From G963666895 sp963666895 (lineage in GTDB: Bacteria; Desulfobacterota; Desulfovibrionia; Desulfovibrionales; Desulfovibrionaceae), in contig CAXXNS010000010.1 in NCBI GenBank assembly GCA_963666895.2, positions 124,001 to 188,000 of the forward strand: DNA of 64,000 nt, given 5' to 3'. Shown here in pieces: positions 61,176 through 64,000 of this stretch. How positions within the stretch are numbered: the stretch's first letter is position 1; each line of letters opens with the position of its first letter. A model generated the notes under the pieces. That model did no database searches and was not told where the DNA came from. It saw only the letters and a list, made by a program, of their open reading frames with translations. The position numbers and the translations under genes are program-made.

Positions 61176-62468
61176 CTACTCTTCGCCGAACCAGCTGTCC
61201 CCCAAAATGGGGCCGTAGAACACGCCGTCGTCCTCCAGGTCCTCCTCGATGCGCAACAGCTGGTTGTACTTGGCCAGCCGGTCCGAGCGCGACAGGGAGC
61301 CGGACTTGATCTGGCCCGCGTTGACGCCCACGGCCAGGTCGGCGATGAAGGAATCCTCGGTCTCGCCCGAGCGGTGGGAGACCACGCAGGTGTACCCGGC
61401 CTGCTTGGCCAGCTCCATGGTGTCCAGGGTCTCGGTCAGGGTGCCGATCTGGTTCAGCTTGATGAGGATGGAGTTGGCCACCCCGCGCTGGATGCCCTCG
61501 GCCAGGATGTCCGGGTTGGTGACGAAGATGTCGTCGCCCACCAGTTGCACGGTCTCGCCCATCTTCTCGGTCATGGCTTCCCAGCCTTCCCAATCGCCTT
61601 CGGCCAGGCCGTCCTCGATGGAGATGAGCGGGAACTTCTTGGTGAATTCGTCGTAGAAGCCGATGAGCTCGGCCGCGTCCATGGTCTTGTTCTCTCCGGC
61701 CAGCACGTACTTGCCGTCCTTGTAGAACTCGCTGGCCGCGGCGTCGATGGCCAGGGCGATCTCCTTGCCCGGCTCGTACCCGGCCGCCTCGATGGCCTTC
61801 ATGATGTACTCGAAGGCCTGGGCGTGGGACTTGAGGTTGGGCGCGAACCCGCCCTCGTCGCCCACGCTGGTCACGTGGCCGTCCGCAGCCAGGAGCTTCT
61901 TCAGGTTGTGGAAGGTCTCCGAGCCCATGCGCAGGGCCTGGGCAAAGGTCTCCGCGCCCAGGGGCATGATCATGAACTCCTGGATGTCCAGGTTGTTGGG
62001 CGCGTGCTCGCCGCCGTTGATGATGTTCATCATGGGCACGGGCAGAAGCTTGGCGTTGACGCCGCCGAGATACTGGTAGAGCGGCAGGGACAGGAACGTG
62101 GCCGCGGCCCGGGCGTTGGCCATGGACACGCCGAGCATGGCGTTGGCCCCCAGCCGGGACTTGTTCTCGGTTCCGTCCAGGTCCAGCAGGGCGTTGTCCA
62201 GGGATACCTGGCGCAGACCGTCCATGCCGACCACGGCGTTGGCGATCTCCTCGCGCACGTTGTTCACGGCCTGGGTGACGCCCTTGCCCAGGTAGCGGTT
62301 CTTGTCGCCGTCGCGCAGCTCCAGGGCCTCGCGGGAGCCGGTGGAGGCGCCCGAGGGCACCGCGGCCCGGCCGGACACGCCCGACTCGTACATGACTTCC
62401 ACTTCCACGGTGGGATTGCCGCGGGAATCCAGGATCTCCCTGGCCCAGACGGCCACGATGGTGCTCAT
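61176..62468 (-). CDS. eno: Enolase
   Basis: 430 residues. 2-phosphoglycerate to phosphoenolpyruvate. Motifs: AREILDSRGNPTVEVEV, PSGASTGSREALELRDGD, MMNIINGGEHAPNNLDIQEF, EDGLAEGDWEGWEAMTEKMG, GDDIFVTNPDILAEGI, ILIKLNQIGTLTETLDTMEL and VVSHRSGETEDSFIADLAVG, covering the Mg ligands and catalytic Lys/Glu. Start at MSTIVAVWAREIL behind AAAGGAGCC. It stands between coaX and folD, all on the minus strand. Confidence 0.97.
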   Translation of the reverse strand: MSTIVAVWAREILDSRGNPTVEVEVMYESGVSGRAAVPSGASTGSREALELRDGDKNRYLGKGVTQAVNNVREEIANAVVGMDGLRQVSLDNALLDLDGTENKSRLGANAMLGVSMANARAAATFLSLPLYQYLGGVNAKLLPVPMMNIINGGEHAPNNLDIQEFMIMPLGAETFAQALRMGSETFHNLKKLLAADGHVTSVGDEGGFAPNLKSHAQAFEYIMKAIEAAGYEPGKEIALAIDAAASEFYKDGKYVLAGENKTMDAAELIGFYDEFTKKFPLISIEDGLAEGDWEGWEAMTEKMGETVQLVGDDIFVTNPDILAEGIQRGVANSILIKLNQIGTLTETLDTMELAKQAGYTCVVSHRSGETEDSFIADLAVGVNAGQIKSGSLSRSDRLAKYNQLLRIEEDLEDDGVFYGPILGDSWFGEE

Positions 62469-62598
62469 GACTGGCTCCTTTGCATGCTGGTTGTGTGTCT
62501 CTTCAATGCCGGGCAACCGGAATCCCCGGGCCCAACCGGATCACGATAGCCCAAAAATAGGCGTACTTCAAACGGTTGAGAACCTTTTTACGGGATGG

Positions 62599-63390
62599 TT
62601 ACCCGGCCAGGTACACCCGCCGCAGGCCCTCCATGACCAGATCCTCGAGCACCTCGTCCAGGCGCGCGCTGACCTTGGCGATGGCCGGGGCCAGGCCGCC
62701 CGTGGCCAGGATGTGTGCCTGACCGCCCAGTTCGTCCTCCAGCCGGGGAATGACACCGTCCACCAGGGCGGCGAATCCCCAGACCAGCCCCTGGTTCAGG
62801 CTGTCCAGGGTGGAGCGGCCGATGTGCAGCCGCGTGGGGTCGATCTCCAGGGTGGCCTGGGGCAGCTTGGCCGTCTCCTCGGTCAGGGAGCGCACCGAGG
62901 ACAGCACCCCGGGGCAGATGAGCCCGCCCAGGTAGGCGTTGCCCTGCAAACAGTCGAATGTGGTGGCCGTGCCGAAGTCCACCACGATGACCCGCTCGGC
63001 CTCGGGAGCCAGGCAGCGGGCCCCGTACGCGGCCAGGAGCCGGTCCGCCCCGACCTCGTCCGGCCGGGCGTAACGGTTGTCCAGGGGCACGGGCTTATCC
63101 CGGGGCACGAACAGGGGCGGCGTTCCCAGGATCGTGGCCAGGGCCTGCTCCAGGTCCTGGTCCAGGGGCGGCACCACCGAAGAGATCAGGCAGGCCGTGG
63201 GCGGCTCTGCGCGGCCCGCGGACCGGGCCAGGTCGGCCAGCTTGCGGGCCAGCACCGGCACCAGCCGTCCCTCCAGGCCGGAACGCCGCGTGGGCAGGCT
63301 GGTGACGGCTTCCAGGCCTCTTTCTTCGGCCGCCAATCCCAATTTGATGTTGGTGTTTCCCACATCCACAAGCAAAACAACGTCACTCAT
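62599..63390 (-). CDS. coaX: Type III pantothenate kinase
   Basis: 263 residues. First step of coenzyme A synthesis. ASKHA-fold features of CoaX: LLVDVGNTNIKLGL, PDEVGADRLLAAYGA, VIVVDFGTATTFDCL, GGLICPGVLSSVRSLTEETA and HILATGGLAPAI. The ATG is 11 bases from AGGAGAGA; an in-frame TTG two codons earlier has better spacing and may be the true start. It is divergent from the partial membrane protein gene at the right end, with 150 bp between them. Confidence 0.94.
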   Translation of the reverse strand: MSDVVLLVDVGNTNIKLGLAAEERGLEAVTSLPTRRSGLEGRLVPVLARKLADLARSAGRAEPPTACLISSVVPPLDQDLEQALATILGTPPLFVPRDKPVPLDNRYARPDEVGADRLLAAYGARCLAPEAERVIVVDFGTATTFDCLQGNAYLGGLICPGVLSSVRSLTEETAKLPQATLEIDPTRLHIGRSTLDSLNQGLVWGFAALVDGVIPRLEDELGGQAHILATGGLAPAIAKVSARLDEVLEDLVMEGLRRVYLAG

Positions 63391-63450
63391 GGGCAACGTC
63401 TCTCCTGTTTTTGAACAAAAAACAAGCTCCTTCTTTCTGATTTAAACCCG

Positions 63451-63480
63451 TTGTCATAAACCCCAAAATACGTGTATATA
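63451..63480 (+). promoter_or_regulatory. Sigma70-like promoter of the right-end membrane protein
   Basis: TTGTCA (63451-63456), 18-bp spacer, TATATA (63475-63480), in an AT-rich stretch 60 bp before the ATG. Confidence 0.55.
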
Positions 63481-63540
63481 GAAGCCTATGCGTTTTTCTC
63501 CACCTTTGTTGTGGAGCGGAGACATACAGAAGGAGGGACC

Positions 63541-64000
63541 ATGAATCCAGCCGACCTCGTACCCACCCCCGTGCCCATCCCAGTGCCCGGGGACTGGTTC
63601 ACCGTCCTGTTGCTGGCCACTTTCGTCATCCACATACTGCTCATGAACGCGGTTGTGGGCGGTGCGGCCTTAGCTCTGTTCACCCGCAAACCGCCAGACG
63701 GCCTGACTCCGGCCAAACCCCTGGCCGCCAGCCTGACCATCCTGCTGGCCCTGACCATCAACTTCGGCGTGGCTCCCTTCCTGTTCCTGCAGGTCAATTA
63801 CGGCCACTTCGACTACGTCTCCAGCGTGCTCATGGGCGGCTGGTGGCTGGCCGTCATCGGGCTGCTGATCATCGGCTACTACGCCCTGTACCTTTACAAG
63901 TTCGGCTTCGGCGGCTCCACCTCGGGCAAAAATTTCTTCCTGGCCGTGGGCCTGGTCATCCTGCTCTGGATCGCCTTCATGTTCACCAACAACATGACCC
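63541..64000 (+). CDS. Multi-helix membrane protein, N-terminal part
   Basis: ATG behind AGAAGGAGGGACC; 153 residues visible, no stop before the window end. It starts MNPADLVPTPVPIPVPGDWF and has at least four hydrophobic helices (VLLLATFVIHILLMNAVVGG, LAASLTILLALTINFGVAPF, WWLAVIGLLIIGYYALYLY, FFLAVGLVILLWIAFMFTNN), with HIL, NYGHF and similar His-bearing segments that could bind haem. It recalls membrane anchors next to multihaem cytochromes in sulfate reducers, but no haem motif is in view, so no function is assigned. Confidence 0.7.
   Translation, partial: MNPADLVPTPVPIPVPGDWFTVLLLATFVIHILLMNAVVGGAALALFTRKPPDGLTPAKPLAASLTILLALTINFGVAPFLFLQVNYGHFDYVSSVLMGGWWLAVIGLLIIGYYALYLYKFGFGGSTSGKNFFLAVGLVILLWIAFMFTNNMT

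Overview
The window is a dense, GC-rich bacterial chromosome segment in which nearly every gene has a clear Shine-Dalgarno sequence. The gene set suggests an anaerobic Gram-negative deltaproteobacterium, most likely a sulfate reducer of the Desulfovibrionales (Desulfovibrio/Pseudodesulfovibrio type). The evidence is a complete six-subunit Ech-type energy-converting [NiFe] hydrogenase, a fused IspDF, a class II photolyase, type III pantothenate kinase, heptose (LPS) synthesis and many signalling proteins. The taxonomic call is inference from gene content. No phage, plasmid, IS element or CRISPR array was seen.

Layout. 1-8.1 kb: the end of a LuxR-type regulator, then a minus-strand pair consisting of a giant hybrid sensor kinase (four tandem periplasmic solute-binding sensor domains, three PAS, HisKA/HATPase, two receivers, HPt) and an HD-GYP response regulator. 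8.1-12.1 kb: RNA helicase rhlE, a yefM-yoeB toxin-antitoxin pair with a recognisable TGTACA operator, and GTPase typA/bipA. 12.3-15.4 kb: a large unrecognised membrane protein with a TTG start. 15.4-20.6 kb: a palindromic element and echABCDEF. 20.7-23.4 kb: TerC, a MATE exporter and a coiled-coil hypothetical. 23.5-30.2 kb: cysS, a membrane-anchored hypothetical, ispDF, rnpB, a C4 zinc-ribbon coiled-coil protein, a Nif3-like protein, a CAU tRNA and the heptose-1-phosphate adenylyltransferase. 30.2-40 kb: YkgJ-type Cys-cluster protein, a sigma54 activator, a deacetylase-glycosyltransferase fusion with a second glycosyltransferase, photolyase, a receiver-TPR protein and an MBL-fold hydrolase. 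40-48.8 kb: sppA, rpsA with a long structured leader, phoU and pstB behind a four-unit Pho box, an AMIN-domain protein, a glycosyltransferase, cheD and an MFS carrier. 48.8-55.4 kb: an OmpA-like protein, DUF523, a YgjP-like metalloprotease, a holin-like small membrane protein, a DksA-like protein, a crotonase, a second palindromic element and uvrA. 55.4-64 kb: DMT and MFS exporters with an AraC regulator and a cupin, an NAD(P)-binding oxidoreductase, DUF3592, folD, eno, coaX and the start of a membrane protein.

How the genes work together. The hydrogenase would couple ferredoxin oxidation to H2 formation and ion translocation. The sensor kinase and HD-GYP protein look like a ligand-responsive phosphorelay that ends in c-di-GMP breakdown. 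PstB/PhoU are probably switched on by phosphate starvation through PhoB. Several housekeeping genes (rhlE, typA, rpsA, eno, folD, cysS, rnpB, uvrA) make this core chromosome rather than an island.

Data quality. Four genes (ispDF, its downstream neighbour, the zinc-ribbon gene, the MBL hydrolase) each carry one or two 1-base frameshifts in short G/C runs. Because ispDF should be essential, sequencing or assembly error is the simplest explanation, and these genes should be read as probably intact in the organism.
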